A stretch of 64,000 nucleotides of DNA from Niastella sp. (GCA_017744515.1 JAGIBF010000046.1:1-64000), one strand, 5' to 3'. Shown: positions 48,152-58,982, numbered from the stretch's first letter. Notes: a model not told the origin generated them from the sequence alone. Program-made: numbers and translations.

Positions 48152-48798
48152 TCAGGCAATTTATCATAGCAACATGTATAAGTACCCTTGCGGTTGCAGC
48201 ACAGGCGCAAACGGAAAACAAGTCCATCCGTAGTGGCAATAAATTATACAAAGAAGGAAAGTACGACCAGGCCCAACCCGAATACGAAAAAGCCATAACC
48301 CAGAACCCCAACAATCCCGTTGGCCGCTTCAACCTTGGCAATGCACAGTTCCGGAAAGAAGACTTTGCAGCATCCGAAAAGAACTACGACGAAGCAGCCA
48401 CTGCATCCAAAACCGACGACATCAAACAAAAGTCGCTCTACAATAAAGGCGTGTCCCTCTCCAAACAAAAGAAACTCCAGGAAAGCATCGACACCTACAA
48501 AAAATCATTGCGCCTGAATCCCCAGGATCAGGATACCCGCTACAACCTGGAAAAGGCATTGGCAGAACTGAAAAAGCAAAACGAAGCCGAAGACAAGAAG
48601 AAACAGCAACAACAGCAACAGCAGGACCAGAAAAAGCAGCAGCAAAAACAGCCGCCCAAGCCACAACCCAGGAACAACCTCGACAAGAAAAAAATAGAGC
48701 AATTCCTCAAATCCCTCGAACAAAAAGAGCAGGAAGTACAGCGCAAAATGCAGCAAAGCCGCACTCCCGCCGCCGGCCAGCAGGAAAAAGACTGGTAA
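48148..48798 (+). CDS. BatC-like TPR protein with Q/K-rich tail
   Basis: TPR repeats (GNKLYKEGKYDQAQPEYEKAI) overlapping preceding Bat gene by 4 bp. Confidence 0.8.
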   Translation: MIRQFIIATCISTLAVAAQAQTENKSIRSGNKLYKEGKYDQAQPEYEKAITQNPNNPVGRFNLGNAQFRKEDFAASEKNYDEAATASKTDDIKQKSLYNKGVSLSKQKKLQESIDTYKKSLRLNPQDQDTRYNLEKALAELKKQNEAEDKKKQQQQQQQDQKKQQQKQPPKPQPRNNLDKKKIEQFLKSLEQKEQEVQRKMQQSRTPAAGQQEKDW

Positions 48799-48982
48799 GA
48801 AAAACAGCCGCAAGCGATGAGCTGCGAGCCACGAGCTTACTAAATACAGAATTAGCTTTAAGTATTGATTTTCAACCTTTCACTCGGCAATTGCAGGTCA
48901 GGCCTGCAACTGTTTTCTCTCGCAGCTCGTAGTTCGAAGCTCGCAGCTAATAACTACCTTTGCCCCTCAATCAAACAAGAAC

Positions 48983-50983
48983 ATGCAGCTTTACTGCGAA
49001 TCACTGACCGAATATAAGCGCCTCCCGACCCGTGAAGTAAAGATTGGAAACCTGCTCCTGGGCAATTTCCACCCTATCCGGACGCAGACGATGACGACTA
49101 CCGACACGATGAACACCATCGCTACCGTGGAACAGTCCATCCGTTGTATCGAGGCCGGTGCAGAGTTGGTACGCATCACAGCCCCCAGTAAAAAAGAAGC
49201 AGAGAACCTGCTCGTCATAAAAAACGAACTACACAAAAGAGGATATCATACACCACTGGTAGCCGACATTCACTTTACCCCCAACGCAGCTGAGATAGCA
49301 GCCCGCATCGTGGAAAAAGTACGCGTGAATCCCGGAAACTATGTAGACAAGAAGAAATTTGAACAGATCGACTATACCGACGCAGAATATGCCGAAGAAA
49401 TAGAACGCATCCGCGAAAGGTTTACCCCCCTCGTAAAGATCTGTAAGGAATACGGCACGGCCATGCGCATTGGCACCAACCACGGTTCACTGAGCGATCG
49501 CATCATGAGCCGCTATGGCGATTCACCCATCGGTATGGTAGAAAGCGCGATGGAATTCCTCCGTATTGCACGCGACGAGAACTATCACCAGATCATCCTC
49601 AGCATGAAAGCCAGCAACCCACAGGTAATGGTACAAGCCTACCGCCTGCTGGTACAAAGCATGACAACCGAGTTCAACGAATGCTATCCCCTGCACCTCG
49701 GCGTTACAGAAGCCGGAGATGGAGAAGATGGTCGTATCAAATCGGCCATCGGCATTGGCACCCTGCTGGAAGACGGTATTGGCGATACGATCCGCGTATC
49801 ATTGACCGAAGATCCGGAGTTTGAAATACCGGTGTGCCAGGACCTGTTGAAAAGATACAGCCTTGGATACACAAGCAGCACAACACCCAAAGTGCCTGCC
49901 ATGGAAAAGATCACTTATAGTCCGTTTGAATACCAAAGAAGAGAAACCTTTGCAGTAGACAACGTTGGCGGTAAGCAGGTACCGGTAGTCATTGCCGACC
50001 TGAGCAAGCAGGATACCATCACTCCGGAAAGTTTGCAGAGCGTAGGCTACGCATACGATGAACCCTCCGATAAATGGAACATCAGCGATGCAGCAGCCGA
50101 CTACATCTTCACTGGCAATAAGATTGTTCCCTTCGCTTTACCCGGCACCCTGAAAGTGATCACGTATCCCGCTGCCTGGGAAGAAGCCGAAGACAAAACA
50201 AAGTACTTCCCCATCTTTGGCGATAGCGGATATGTAGAAGCAGCAACGAAAAGCAATCACCTGAACTTTGTAATGATAGATTGCTTCAACGACGAAACCC
50301 CGATCAACAACTATACCCACCTCGATACACTGGCCAACGATCCAACAGTAGTACTTTGCCTCAGCAGCACCAACCAAAATGCGATGCAATCCGTTCGTCG
50401 CATGATCGTGGAACTGCAAAGCAGGAAGATCAAAAACCCGGTTGTATTGATCACCGATAGCAACTGGCAAACACCCGATGAACACCTCATCCATTTTGCT
50501 ACCGAAACCGGTGCACTATTACTCGAAGGATTCGGCGATGGCATCTGCCTCGGCTATGGCAGCAAAGCCCAAATGGAAAACATACAGGTCACAGGTCGCA
50601 CGTATTTGCCACTGAAAGACATTTACCAGTTTACCAATAACACGGCCTTCTCTATACTGCAGGCCACCCGTACCCGCATCTCAAAAACAGAATACATATC
50701 CTGCCCCTCCTGCGGCCGCACCCTGTTCGACCTGCAGGAAACCACCGCTAAGATCCGCTCCGTTACCAACCACCTCAAAGGCGTCAAGATCGCTATCATG
50801 GGATGTATCGTAAATGGCCCCGGCGAAATGGCCGATGCCGACTTTGGTTACGTAGGCAGCGGCCCCGGAAAGATCACCCTGTACAAAGGAAAAGAAGTGG
50901 TGAAGCGGAATGTAGACAGTAATATTGCTGTAGAAGAACTGATCAACCTGCTCAAAGACAACGAAGCCTGGATAGAACCGTAA
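48983..50983 (+). CDS. ispG: (E)-4-hydroxy-3-methylbut-2-enyl-diphosphate synthase, long form
   Basis: PIRTQTMTTTDTMN, RITAPSKKEAENL, CPSCGRTLFDLQ, IMGCIVNGPGEMADADFGYVG. Confidence 0.95.
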   Translation: MQLYCESLTEYKRLPTREVKIGNLLLGNFHPIRTQTMTTTDTMNTIATVEQSIRCIEAGAELVRITAPSKKEAENLLVIKNELHKRGYHTPLVADIHFTPNAAEIAARIVEKVRVNPGNYVDKKKFEQIDYTDAEYAEEIERIRERFTPLVKICKEYGTAMRIGTNHGSLSDRIMSRYGDSPIGMVESAMEFLRIARDENYHQIILSMKASNPQVMVQAYRLLVQSMTTEFNECYPLHLGVTEAGDGEDGRIKSAIGIGTLLEDGIGDTIRVSLTEDPEFEIPVCQDLLKRYSLGYTSSTTPKVPAMEKITYSPFEYQRRETFAVDNVGGKQVPVVIADLSKQDTITPESLQSVGYAYDEPSDKWNISDAAADYIFTGNKIVPFALPGTLKVITYPAAWEEAEDKTKYFPIFGDSGYVEAATKSNHLNFVMIDCFNDETPINNYTHLDTLANDPTVVLCLSSTNQNAMQSVRRMIVELQSRKIKNPVVLITDSNWQTPDEHLIHFATETGALLLEGFGDGICLGYGSKAQMENIQVTGRTYLPLKDIYQFTNNTAFSILQATRTRISKTEYISCPSCGRTLFDLQETTAKIRSVTNHLKGVKIAIMGCIVNGPGEMADADFGYVGSGPGKITLYKGKEVVKRNVDSNIAVEELINLLKDNEAWIEP

Positions 50984-51153
50984 GAAGAAGTTAAGAGTCG
51001 GGAGTACAGAGTTCAGCGCCATAATTTAGAAGTGCAGTGTAAGCAGGAAGTATGATTAGGCTATTAATACAATAGAGAAACGAAATAGTACTCAGACTCC
51101 AAAACTCAGCCACAACACGAAACTCAAAACACGAAACACGAAACTTTATCGCT

Positions 51154-52101
51154 TTGAACCGCATAGACCGATTGCACGCAATCCTTACGCACCTGCAAAG
51201 TAAAAAGCTGGTGACAGCACAGGAAATTGCCGACCGCTTCAACATCAGCCTGCGCACCGTATACCGCGATGTAAAAGCCCTGGACGAAAGCGGGGTACCG
51301 GTGATCGGTGAAGCCGGCAACGGCTATACCATTATGGAAGGGTACCGCCTTCCACCTGTCATGTTTACCCAGGAAGAAGCAGCCGCCCTGTTACTCGGTG
51401 GCAAGCTGGCCGCCCACATGACAGACGACTCCGTTAAAAAACACTTCGAAACAGCCCTCTTCAAGATCAAGGCAGTACTCCGTAGCACTGATAAAGAACA
51501 GATGGACATACTGGCCGATCACATCGAAATATTGCGCTCCCGTGTACCCGAAGAAGACGCTCCCAGCCAGCACCTCACCGCTTTGCAAAAAGCCATTGCC
51601 GGTAAACGCGCCATCTTCATGCTGTACTATTCCAGCTACAATGAACAGGTAAGCGAACGCATCATCGAACCCATTGGCCTTTGCCACTACAGTGGCAACT
51701 GGCATCTTATCGGTTGGTGCCGCCTCCGCAATGGCTACCGCGATTTCAGGGTCAACCGCATCAAACGCCTGCAGGTAAAAGACGAACAATTCGATATTTC
51801 AGTCCACCCCTCCCTGAAAGATTATATCGATACCATGACCAAGGGTCACGAACTGCAGGAAGTGGTGCTGCGCTTCGATAAAGACGTAGTGAGGTACCTC
51901 GAAAACCAGAAATACTGGTACGGCTTTGTCCGGGAAGAAGAAGACGGCGATCATGTACGCATGTACTTCGTGACCGGCTCCCTGAGCGGCTTTGGCCGCT
52001 GGCTCCTGACCTATACCAACGGCGTTCATGTAGAGTCGCCCGCCACCCTCAAAACCCAGATGCAGCAATTCGCCGCCGAAATAAAAGACCATTACCAGTA
52101 G
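51154..52101 (+). CDS. WYL-domain transcriptional regulator (YafY-like; TTG start)
   Basis: HTH QEIADRFNISLRTVYRDVKALDESGVPVIGEAGNGY, WYL region PIGLCHYSGNWHLIGWCRLRNGYRDFRVNRI. Confidence 0.9.
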   Translation: MNRIDRLHAILTHLQSKKLVTAQEIADRFNISLRTVYRDVKALDESGVPVIGEAGNGYTIMEGYRLPPVMFTQEEAAALLLGGKLAAHMTDDSVKKHFETALFKIKAVLRSTDKEQMDILADHIEILRSRVPEEDAPSQHLTALQKAIAGKRAIFMLYYSSYNEQVSERIIEPIGLCHYSGNWHLIGWCRLRNGYRDFRVNRIKRLQVKDEQFDISVHPSLKDYIDTMTKGHELQEVVLRFDKDVVRYLENQKYWYGFVREEEDGDHVRMYFVTGSLSGFGRWLLTYTNGVHVESPATLKTQMQQFAAEIKDHYQ

Positions 52102-52108
52102 CATCCTT

Positions 52109-52131
52109 GTCAACCTGAGCCTGTCGAAGGC
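52109..52131. repeat. Dispersed short repeat, copy 3 (inverted orientation)
   Basis: tgtcaacctgagcctgtcgaagg. Confidence 0.6.
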
Positions 52132-52227
52132 CACTTAAAAACTCAATCTTACAATATTTTTTGCCCCCTGCTGACATAGGGCTGTCACTACCCGGTAGTT
52201 GCTTTGTGCAAACAAAACGATACCGAT

Positions 52228-52677
52228 ATGCACATTAAAACACATCCCCCGGTCACCGTACTGTACAGCACGCACCAGACCACCATACCACAACTCAGTC
52301 AGTTTGTGGGAGTTGTAGTGAAAGACCTGTATGCGGAAGCAGTGCAGAACAATGTCCTGATCAGTGGCGCGCCCATATGGATCTACCATGGTGCCGATGG
52401 CAAACCAGATACGGTTTTCACCCTCGATATTGCCATCCCGATCCAGGGCCATGTAGAATCCTCCCGCTTTGCTGTCAAAGAGTTGCCAGCCTTCAAAGCC
52501 CTTACCACCACCCACGAAGGAGCCTGGAATACCCTGTCGAGGACTTATCAGGACATCATGCAACACATCGATAAGAACAAAATACCCATGAACGAAGAAT
52601 GCCGGGAAGTATACCTCAATATCGACTTTGAAGAACCCGAATACAATGTGACCCAGGTACAAATGGGTGTGATCTAA
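52228..52677 (+). CDS. GyrI-like / AraC effector-binding domain protein
   Basis: GAPIWIYHGADGKPDTVFTLDIAIPI, TTHEGAWNTLSRTYQDIMQHI, CREVYLN. Confidence 0.72.
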   Translation: MHIKTHPPVTVLYSTHQTTIPQLSQFVGVVVKDLYAEAVQNNVLISGAPIWIYHGADGKPDTVFTLDIAIPIQGHVESSRFAVKELPAFKALTTTHEGAWNTLSRTYQDIMQHIDKNKIPMNEECREVYLNIDFEEPEYNVTQVQMGVI

Positions 52678-52688
52678 ATTAAAGAGCC

Positions 52689-53201
52689 ATGAAAAAACAA
52701 TTCTATAAGTGGTCAGGCATAGCATTGGTGATCGTACTCTTCGGCACACAGTGCAAACAAGACGAGTCAAAAACACAACCGCCCGCCACCACATCAAAAA
52801 CCGACACTATTAAAAAACATCGTATGAAACTGAATGCAGGAGTGATCACTACCAAACTCGCCGAAAGTAAAGAATTCTATCAACGCGTACTCAACTTCGG
52901 CGTCACCTTCGAAAACGACTTCTACCTGTTGATGCACACACCCGATCAACAAACCTCCTTTGCATTCCTCTTGCCGGACCATCCATCCCAACAGCCTATA
53001 TTTCAAACAGCCTTTAACGGAAAAGGGATGTTCCTCACCATTGAAGTAGACGATGCAGACGCCGAATACAAGCGCATCAAAGACCTGGGCGTAACCATTG
53101 CGGTTCCTATCCGCGATGAGCCCTGGGGCGATCGCCACTTCGCCTTCTACGACCCCAATGGAATTGGGATCGATATCGTGAAATACTCAGCGCCACAATA
53201 A
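52689..53201 (+). CDS. VOC (glyoxalase/bleomycin resistance) family protein with possible lipoprotein signal
   Basis: KLNAGVITTKLAESKEFYQRVLNFGV, RHFAFYDPNGIGIDIVKY; N-terminal LFGTQCKQ. Confidence 0.78.
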   Translation: MKKQFYKWSGIALVIVLFGTQCKQDESKTQPPATTSKTDTIKKHRMKLNAGVITTKLAESKEFYQRVLNFGVTFENDFYLLMHTPDQQTSFAFLLPDHPSQQPIFQTAFNGKGMFLTIEVDDADAEYKRIKDLGVTIAVPIRDEPWGDRHFAFYDPNGIGIDIVKYSAPQ

Positions 53202-53242
53202 CTCAGAACCAACTGCGAAAGCAGTAAAACTATAGCCATGAA

Positions 53243-53270
53243 AAAAGGGAGCGGTTACGCTCCCTTTCCC
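53243..53270. terminator. Intrinsic terminator between convergent genes
   Basis: GGGAGCG-GTTA-CGCTCCC flanked by A- and T-runs. Confidence 0.7.
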
Positions 53271-53338
53271 TATATCCTGTAAAGAAGATCGAAAATCTAC
53301 GTTGCCTTCATTCTGAATTCTGTCTCCTTTATTCTTTT

Positions 53339-54484
53339 CTAAATCGCCTTCGCCCCGTCCTCGATCTGCGTCACATACACATGCGGCACCACCTTGAACA
53401 GCTGGTTGAAAGACGCCTGGATCTTATTCGTGAAATTCTCTACAGCTTCCTTCTTCACGATATTGATGGTACAGCCACCAAAACCACCACCCATCATACG
53501 TGAGCCAACCACACCCTCGATAAAACCGGCACGTTCAGCCAGGAAATCCAATTCCGTACAGCTCACACTATATTGCTTGCTGAGACCCTGATGTGTGGCA
53601 TTCATCATCAGCCCAAAAGTAGCAAGGTCACCTTGCTGCAGCGCTGCACAACCTTTGGTAAGACGCTCTTTCTCACTCACTACATACCAGCAGCGGTCAT
53701 ACACGATGGCAGACAACTCCTGTTGATGCAGGTTCAACACGTCCAGGTTCACATCACGCAGCGAGTTGATATCGGGGTAATGCTTTTTTAGAATAGCTAC
53801 GCCCTCTTCACATTGCTGCCTGCGTACATTGTACTCAGACCCTGCCAGCGAATGACTCACCATACTATTCACCAACACAATATTGTAATCAGGAAAATCG
53901 AAAGGAATGTATTCATACTCCAGGCTTCGACAGTCCAGCTTCATCACATGGCCGTTCTTACCATGCAAGCTGGCAAACTGGTCCATGATCCCACACATCA
54001 CCCCCACGAAAGTATGTTCCGTTTTCTGGCCAATGAACGCCAGGTCCATCCGGCTGAAACCAAGCTTGAAAATTTCATTGAGCGCAAAACCATAGGCAGA
54101 AGTAAGTGCAGCAGAAGAACTCATACCAGCACCTACCGGCACATCACCATCGATGATCACATTCACACCACGGATCGTTTTACCACGGTCCTGAACATGA
54201 TACGTTACCCCCAACAGGTAATTCATCCAGCCATCCACCGGCTGAATACCAGTGAGCCCAAAAGAATAAGTTTCCTTAAACTGGTTGGCATATACGTTGA
54301 TCGTATCCGTATTATTTTCAGCCATGGCCACATACATCTTCTTATCAACAGCACCCGGCAACACAAAACCCTCATTATAATCCGTATGCTCACCTATCAG
54401 GTTCACGCGGCCAGGAGCGGCAATGATCACGGGGTCACTATGGTACATTTCCCGGAACTGCCGGCGTAATTGTTCTGCGATCAT
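53339..54484 (-). CDS. galK: Galactokinase
   Basis: APGRVNLIGEHTDYNEGFVLP, GDVPVGAGMSSSAAL, GSRMMGGGFGGCTINIV. Confidence 0.96.
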   Translation of the reverse strand: MIAEQLRRQFREMYHSDPVIIAAPGRVNLIGEHTDYNEGFVLPGAVDKKMYVAMAENNTDTINVYANQFKETYSFGLTGIQPVDGWMNYLLGVTYHVQDRGKTIRGVNVIIDGDVPVGAGMSSSAALTSAYGFALNEIFKLGFSRMDLAFIGQKTEHTFVGVMCGIMDQFASLHGKNGHVMKLDCRSLEYEYIPFDFPDYNIVLVNSMVSHSLAGSEYNVRRQQCEEGVAILKKHYPDINSLRDVNLDVLNLHQQELSAIVYDRCWYVVSEKERLTKGCAALQQGDLATFGLMMNATHQGLSKQYSVSCTELDFLAERAGFIEGVVGSRMMGGGFGGCTINIVKKEAVENFTNKIQASFNQLFKVVPHVYVTQIEDGAKAI

Positions 54485-54525
54485 AACTTCAAAAAAATTA
54501 ATTTTAATCCCCTATAAACAACAGT

Positions 54526-55479
54526 ATGAGTTTTGCAATTGACAGGTACCAGATTAACGGCTTATCGTTATTGCGGCTGCAAGATAATGCAACAGGAGCA
54601 ATGGTAGCCATTTTACCCGATTATGGAGCATTATTACATGCCTTCGAAATTCCCCTGGCGGGAAAAAGTTTCAACATCATCGACAGCTACGCCAGCAAAG
54701 AAGAAGCAGACCAATATATCACGACCTGGTACAAAAGCGCCAAACTGTCGCCCTTCGTGTGCCGTATCGCCGGAGGCAGGTACGAGTTTGAAGAACAGGA
54801 ATATACCTTCAACCATAAATTTATGGACGGCACCGCCATACATGGGTTGCTGGCCAATAAGCCCTTCAGACTATTAAGTCGATTTGCCGACGATAAACTG
54901 GCCTCGGTCACATTGCGCTACCACTACGACCGCGACGACCCGGGCTATCCCTTTGAATACAATTGCGAAGTACGCTATACCCTGCACCCCAACGCCGTAT
55001 TGCAGGTAGAGACGATCCTGCTGAACCTCGACGACCGCACCATACCAATTGCCGATGGCTGGCACCCGTATTTCACACTCGGCGGCACCATCGATGACTG
55101 CGAACTACAATTTACTTCCCGCACCATGCTGGAGTTCAGTGAACAGCTGATCCCTACAGGCCAGCTCCTCCACAACGACACATTCGTGGAGCCCGCCAGC
55201 TTGAAAGGACACACACTCGACAACTGCTTTGCACTGGAAATACAGGAAGGCTCACCCTGCTGTCAGCTACACAACCCGCAAAATGGACTCACACTCACCA
55301 TCTATACCAACTCACAGTACCCTTACCTCCAGGTCTACACCCCAGATCATCGTAAAAGCATTGCCATCGAAAACCTGAGCAGTGCGCCCGACTGCTTCAA
55401 CAACGGCATGGGACTCACGCTGCTGGAGCCGCGCCAGACAACCAGTTTTAACGTATGGTACCAGTTGAGTGTGGAATAA
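54526..55479 (+). CDS. galM: Aldose 1-epimerase
   Basis: DGTAIHGLLANKPF, ADGWHPYFTLG; divergent from galK. Confidence 0.88.
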   Translation: MSFAIDRYQINGLSLLRLQDNATGAMVAILPDYGALLHAFEIPLAGKSFNIIDSYASKEEADQYITTWYKSAKLSPFVCRIAGGRYEFEEQEYTFNHKFMDGTAIHGLLANKPFRLLSRFADDKLASVTLRYHYDRDDPGYPFEYNCEVRYTLHPNAVLQVETILLNLDDRTIPIADGWHPYFTLGGTIDDCELQFTSRTMLEFSEQLIPTGQLLHNDTFVEPASLKGHTLDNCFALEIQEGSPCCQLHNPQNGLTLTIYTNSQYPYLQVYTPDHRKSIAIENLSSAPDCFNNGMGLTLLEPRQTTSFNVWYQLSVE

Positions 55480-55509
55480 AACGACTATTTTGCCCCTCAA
55501 ATACCGAGT

Positions 55510-56301
55510 ATGAAGATCCTGAGATATGCCCTTGTCCTTGTGTTTTTAGGGTTCCTGGCCAGTTGCTACGAAGTCAACGAAGAGATCACGATCAACGAAG
55601 ACGGTACCGGCACCTTTGTTACCAAAATGGACATGGGCCAGCTCATCGAGATGATGCAATCGTTTGCGGGAGAAGAAGAGCTGAGCAAAGAAGGACTCGA
55701 CAGAGCCATCGATACCACCATACAAATGGTCGACATGCTCGACCCGTCCAAAGGCTCCACACAAGAACAAAAAGCATTACTGGAAAAAGGAACCCTGAAG
55801 ATGCAAATGAACATCAAGGACAGGCTGTTCAAGATGGACATGAATATCCCCTATACCGGATACAACAACCTGCAAAAGCTGATGGAAGGAAAAGGCAATA
55901 GCGGAGCAGGACTTACCGATGCATTCAAAGGGATCTTCGGCGATAATAAAACACCCGAACGCGATACCACTAAGATCATCGATGAAGCAAGAGAACCCGA
56001 CATGCAGGACATTGCCGGCATTTATGATGTAACAGTGAAGAACGGCCTCATCAGCAAAAAGACCAACACCGAAAAATACAAAGCCCTCCTGGCCCGGCCG
56101 GAAATGGACCAGGTAAAAAAACTGGCCAGCTCAGGCATGGAAATACAATACACCACTACGATCAAACTACCACGCCCGGTTAAGAAATCCGACAACACCA
56201 TCATTAAACTCTCAGAAGACAAGAAAACCGTTACCATGCGCTACAACCTCCTCGAACTCCTCGAGAACCCGGAGAAATTTGCTTACACTCTCGAATATTA
56301 G
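55510..56301 (+). CDS. Hypothetical lipoprotein
   Basis: Lipobox FLASCYEVNEEITINEDGTGTF. Confidence 0.65.
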   Translation: MKILRYALVLVFLGFLASCYEVNEEITINEDGTGTFVTKMDMGQLIEMMQSFAGEEELSKEGLDRAIDTTIQMVDMLDPSKGSTQEQKALLEKGTLKMQMNIKDRLFKMDMNIPYTGYNNLQKLMEGKGNSGAGLTDAFKGIFGDNKTPERDTTKIIDEAREPDMQDIAGIYDVTVKNGLISKKTNTEKYKALLARPEMDQVKKLASSGMEIQYTTTIKLPRPVKKSDNTIIKLSEDKKTVTMRYNLLELLENPEKFAYTLEY

Positions 56302-56513
56302 AAAACCCGGTTTGTCATTTAACACCCTCTTTGTTGTCATTCCGAACGAAGCCATTCGGGACTTAAAAGTACGTAAAGCTGCGGCGTAGAGAGAAATCTG
56401 CTATCGAAGCAAAAGGCTGCCAAGGCAAAAGGCTGTCAAAGCAAACGCCCCCCTCACTTTTCACGTCTCACTTCTCACGTTTTCCATAATTTTGGCGATT
56501 CTAACCGCACAAT

Positions 56514-58121
56514 ATGCAAACAGACTTCTTAGTAATAGGCTCTGGCATTGCCGGACTCACTTTTGCGCTGAAAGCAGCCCAGCAGTTTCCGGATAAAAAA
56601 GTATTGATCGTCACCAAAACACAGGCCGACGAAACCAATACCAAATATGCACAGGGAGGCATTGCCGGCGTTACGGATTTTGAAAAAGACAGTTTCGACA
56701 AACATATTGAAGACACCCTCATTGCAGGCGACGGATTGTGCAACAAAGCTGTAGTAGAGATCGTGGTCAAAGAAGGTGTCGACCGCATCCGCGAGATCAT
56801 AGAGTGGGGCGCCCGTTTCGACAAAGAAGCCGATGGAGATTACAAACTCGGTAAAGAAGGCGGCCACAGTGAGTTTCGCATCCTGCACCACAAAGACGTT
56901 ACCGGCCGCGAAATGGAGCGCGCTCTATTAGACGCACTCAATACCTACAAGAACATCGAGATCATAAAACATTGCTTCGTTGTAGACCTCATCACCCAGC
57001 ACCACCTTGGATTCCTCGTTACCAAATCTACCCCCGACATTGAATGCTATGGTGTGTATGTGCTGAACCGCGAAACGAACCAGATCGAAAAGATACTGGC
57101 CAACATTACCCTGCTGGCGACAGGTGGCAATGGACAGGTTTACCGCTCTACCACCAACCCTTATATAGCTACGGGCGACGGCGTGGCGATGGTATACCGC
57201 GCCAAAGGCCGCATCGAGAACATGGAATTTATTCAGTTCCACCCCACAGCATTATATGAACCTGGCGTACGCGGACAGTCGTTCCTGATCACCGAAGCAG
57301 TGCGTGGCGACGGCGGTATCCTCCGCAACAAGAATGGCGAAGCCTTCATGGAACGGTACGACAGCCGGAAAGACCTGGCCCCCCGCGACATCGTAGCACG
57401 CGCCATCGATAGCGAAATGAAGATCACAGGTACCGAACATGTGTACCTCGATGTTCGGCATATACCACTCGAAAAGTTCACAGAACACTTCCCCAACATC
57501 TATGATAAATGCAGGTCCATTGGCATAGATGTTACCAAACACCTGATACCGGTAGCACCTGCAGCCCATTACAGCTGCGGCGGTATCAAGACCGATGAGT
57601 GGGGCCGTACCTCCATCAACAACCTCTACGCAGCCGGCGAGTGCGCCAGCACAGGCTTGCACGGCGCCAACCGCCTCGCCAGCAACTCCCTGCTCGAAGC
57701 AATGGTATTTTCCCATCGCAGCTTCATGGATGCCACACAGAAAATACAGACCAGGAGCCTGTCCCCTGTCACGCCAACCATTCCCGACTGGAATGCCACC
57801 GGCACCACCCAGCCCAAAGAAATGATCCTCATCACCCAAAGCCTCAAAGAAGTACAGCAGATCATGAGCGACTACGTGGGTATCGTGCGCACCAATACCC
57901 GTTTGGCCCGCGCCCTCAAAAGATTGGATCTCCTGTGGGAAGAAACAGAATCACTGTACCAAACCACCACCTTATCACCACAGCTTTGTGAGCTGCGCAA
58001 TATGATCACCACGAGCTACCTCATCGTAAAATGCGCCAACTTCCGCGAGGAAAGCCGGGGTCTGCACTTTAACACCGATTACCCCCAAAAGAGCGAGCTG
58101 GTACAAAATATTGTGCTATAG
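56514..58121 (+). CDS. nadB: L-aspartate oxidase
   Basis: FLVIGSGIAGLTFALKAAQ, YAQGGIAGV, LATGGNGQVYRSTTNP, HYSCGGIKTDEWGRTSINNLYAAGECASTGLHGANRLASNSLLEAMVF. Confidence 0.95.
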   Translation: MQTDFLVIGSGIAGLTFALKAAQQFPDKKVLIVTKTQADETNTKYAQGGIAGVTDFEKDSFDKHIEDTLIAGDGLCNKAVVEIVVKEGVDRIREIIEWGARFDKEADGDYKLGKEGGHSEFRILHHKDVTGREMERALLDALNTYKNIEIIKHCFVVDLITQHHLGFLVTKSTPDIECYGVYVLNRETNQIEKILANITLLATGGNGQVYRSTTNPYIATGDGVAMVYRAKGRIENMEFIQFHPTALYEPGVRGQSFLITEAVRGDGGILRNKNGEAFMERYDSRKDLAPRDIVARAIDSEMKITGTEHVYLDVRHIPLEKFTEHFPNIYDKCRSIGIDVTKHLIPVAPAAHYSCGGIKTDEWGRTSINNLYAAGECASTGLHGANRLASNSLLEAMVFSHRSFMDATQKIQTRSLSPVTPTIPDWNATGTTQPKEMILITQSLKEVQQIMSDYVGIVRTNTRLARALKRLDLLWEETESLYQTTTLSPQLCELRNMITTSYLIVKCANFREESRGLHFNTDYPQKSELVQNIVL

Positions 58122-58155
58122 AAATACGTATTAGTACAAACCATTTAAGAACAAG

Positions 58156-58180
58156 TGTCAGGCTGAGCTTGTCGAAGCCG
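58156..58180. repeat. Dispersed short repeat, copy 4 (inverted orientation)
   Basis: tgtcaggctgagcttgtcgaagccg. Confidence 0.6.
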
Positions 58181-58199
58181 TCGAAAACGATAATACCGA

Positions 58200-58928
58200 A
58201 TGAGTACCATCAAGCAAGCTATGATCTTCGCGGCAGGATTGGGCACGCGGTTCAAACCATGGACCGACAAGCATCCAAAAGCCCTGGCCGTCATCCATGG
58301 CAAAAGCCTCCTGCAACGCAACATCGAATACTTACAACAATACGGCATCTACCAGGTGGTAGTGAACGTCCACCACTTTGCAGAGCAGATCACCGACGCC
58401 CTCCACCACAACAAAGGCTGGGGTAGCGAGATCACGATCAGCGATGAAACAGACGTTGTACTGGAAACCGGTGGCGGCCTCAAAAAAGCAGCCCCCTTAT
58501 TCGAGCCATCACCCATCGTGATCATCAACGTAGATATCCTTACCGACCTCGACCTGGGCGCCATGATGCGCTTCCACCAACTGGAAACACCGCTGGCCAC
58601 ATTAGCCATCACCAACCGCGTTACCTCCCGCTATTTCTTATTCGATGAGAACAATACCCTTTGCGGATGGCAGAATACCAAAACCGGGGAGCAAAAGATC
58701 AGCCGTACAGTAACACCCATGATACCCAAAGCCTTTAGTGGAGTACACATTGTGGAACCTGCCTTGTTCCCCCTGATCACACAAGAGGGAAAATTTTCTA
58801 TGGTAGACGTTTACCTGCAACTGGCAAAACAACACACCATCAAGGGATACGACCATAGCTATTCCAAATTCATTGACGTTGGAAAACCCGAAGCAGTAGC
58901 AACAGCCGAAAGCATGTTTCCACAGTGA
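58200..58928 (+). CDS. Nucleotidyltransferase, MurNAc-1-phosphate uridylyltransferase (MurU)-like
   Basis: MIFAAGLGTRFKPWTDKHPKALAVIHGKSLLQRNIEYL, VVNVHHFAEQI. Confidence 0.85.
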   Translation: MSTIKQAMIFAAGLGTRFKPWTDKHPKALAVIHGKSLLQRNIEYLQQYGIYQVVVNVHHFAEQITDALHHNKGWGSEITISDETDVVLETGGGLKKAAPLFEPSPIVIINVDILTDLDLGAMMRFHQLETPLATLAITNRVTSRYFLFDENNTLCGWQNTKTGEQKISRTVTPMIPKAFSGVHIVEPALFPLITQEGKFSMVDVYLQLAKQHTIKGYDHSYSKFIDVGKPEAVATAESMFPQ

Positions 58929-58982
58929 CCATATTTTTGATATCGCCCTGCTTCCATTATATTTACTGACTATACCATCCAC

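Noticed and set aside
48983-50983. Unusually long IspG (666 aa) as novel fusion
   Set aside because: A long IspG with a central insertion is a known form in Bacteroidota and plants.
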